A stretch of 14,301 nt of DNA. It comes from UBA1172 sp049889655. Lineage in GTDB: Bacteria; Pseudomonadota; Alphaproteobacteria; Puniceispirillales; UBA1172. The notes beneath the pieces were generated by a model. It did no database searches and was not told where the DNA came from. It saw nothing but the letters and a program-made list of their open reading frames with translations. The position numbers were made by a program, and so were the translations under genes. Shown here in pieces: positions 13,672-14,301 of the stretch. How positions within the stretch are numbered: position 1 is the stretch's first letter; every line of letters starts with the position of its first letter. The stretch lies in the NCBI GenBank assembly GCA_049889655.1, contig JBMHCY010000074.1, positions 1 through 14,301 on the forward strand. The letters run 5' to 3'.

Positions 13672-14301
13672 ATGACAACAACACCCAAAGACAACGGCTT
13701 GAAGGCACTGGTGATCGGTGCCGGTTTCGGCGGAATTGCCGCCGCCCTCAGGATGCGCGCCCGCGGCTATCAGGTGACGCTGGTTGACCGCCTTGAGGCG
13801 ATCGGTGGCCGGGCTCAGGTGTTTGAACGCGGCGGCTTTCGCCATGATGCCGGGCCGACCGTCGTGACCGCCCCGTTTCTGTTCGATGAGTTGTTTGAAC
13901 TGTTTGGCGAAAAGCGGGAAGACCATATCGAGTTTCGACCGCTCGACCCCTGGTACCGGTTCTACTTTGATGGCGGTGAAGAATTCGATTACCGCGCCAC
14001 GGTCGAGGACACGATGGCCGAGATCGAGAGGTTCTCACCGGAGGACAAGGCCGGATACGCAAAACTGCTGAAAGTCTCTAAAGAGATTTTCGATATCGGC
14101 TTTGAAAAACTGGCCGACCAGCCCTTCACTCGGTTTACCACCATGCTGAAGCAGATCCCGGCACTGCTGAAACTGAAGAGTTACATGACCGTTGCCCAGC
14201 TGGTGAACAGCCATATCAAGCATCCGCTGCTGCGGCAGGCGTTTTCGATCCACCCGCTGCTGGTCGGGGGCAATCCGTTTTCCACCACCTCGATCTACAC
14301 G
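13672..14301 (+). CDS. crtI: Phytoene desaturase CrtI, N-terminal part (runs off the window)
   Basis: An open frame of 210 codons runs from the ATG at 13672 to the last base without a stop. The N-terminus has the FAD-binding Rossmann motif LVIGAGFGGIAAALRMRARG at about residues 13-32. It continues with VTLVDRLEAIGGRAQVFERG and HDAGPTVVTAPFLFDELF, all typical of CrtI. Near the edge HPLLVGGNPFSTTSIYT, a CrtI hallmark, is visible. CrtI desaturates phytoene to lycopene, a precursor of beta-carotene and so of retinal. A short GAAG precedes the ATG. It lies 32 bp after crtE. Roughly the last 55-60% of a normal CrtI is missing beyond the window. Confidence 0.93.
   Translation, partial: MTTTPKDNGLKALVIGAGFGGIAAALRMRARGYQVTLVDRLEAIGGRAQVFERGGFRHDAGPTVVTAPFLFDELFELFGEKREDHIEFRPLDPWYRFYFDGGEEFDYRATVEDTMAEIERFSPEDKAGYAKLLKVSKEIFDIGFEKLADQPFTRFTTMLKQIPALLKLKSYMTVAQLVNSHIKHPLLRQAFSIHPLLVGGNPFSTTSIYT

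Noticed and set aside
12650..13708. 352-codon minus-strand open frame over crtE
   Set aside because: It mirrors the crtE codons, has no recognisable motif, and runs into the start of crtI; crtE on the plus strand has an intact aspartate motif.
1..14301. CRISPR arrays, tRNA or rRNA genes, insertion sequences, attachment sites
   Set aside because: No regularly spaced repeats, cloverleaf-like sequences, transposase genes or terminal repeats were seen by reading; a covariance-model or repeat scan was not possible.

Overview
The window looks like chromosomal DNA from a free-living, probably marine, alphaproteobacterium. The gene order surA-pdxA-rsmA meeting gmk-mltG-fabF-acpP-fabG-fabD is an alphaproteobacterial housekeeping arrangement. 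Beyond it lie a proteorhodopsin gene and the first carotenoid genes of a light-harvesting cluster, as in SAR116-like and related marine lineages. Most genes are GC-rich (roughly 60%, estimated by eye). Genus or family cannot be fixed from the sequence alone.

Region 1 (1-7110) is core metabolism. On the plus strand, the 3' end of surA overlaps pdxA (vitamin B6), which overlaps rsmA/ksgA (16S rRNA dimethylation). On the minus strand, reading right to left, a fatty-acid and cell-wall operon runs fabD-fabG-acpP-fabF-mltG-gmk, and its last gene overlaps the end of rsmA tail to tail by 7 bp. The yicC gene often found next to gmk in this setting is absent.

Region 2 (7111-11338) is an accessory block on the plus strand. 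It starts with a complete bufferin-type copper-binding RiPP operon: precursor BufA1 (DUF2282), DUF692 maturase BufB, DUF2063 partner BufC and a DoxX-family membrane protein. It is followed by an ECF sigma factor of the Caulobacter SigF type and its DUF1109/NrsF-type membrane anti-sigma factor with both signature cysteines. Together they look like a self-contained copper or metal stress circuit: a sensor and anti-sigma, a sigma factor, and a secreted modified copper-binding peptide with its biosynthetic enzymes.

Region 3 (11339-14301) is the phototrophy block. A small unrecognised two-helix membrane protein on the minus strand shares a 202-bp AT-rich intergenic region with the divergent proteorhodopsin gene. 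The proteorhodopsin has all proton-pump residues, Leu at the spectral-tuning position (green-absorbing), and codon use typical of very high expression. A strong hairpin separates it from a divergent crtE-like prenyl synthase and from crtI, which is cut by the window end. The remaining carotenoid and retinal genes (crtB, crtY, blh) would be expected just beyond the window.

The most interesting points are the placement of a bufferin/ECF metal circuit directly beside a proteorhodopsin cluster, the unknown small membrane protein divergent to proteorhodopsin, a crtE with a degenerate second aspartate motif, and the RNA or DNA structures around the bufA1 and proteorhodopsin genes.
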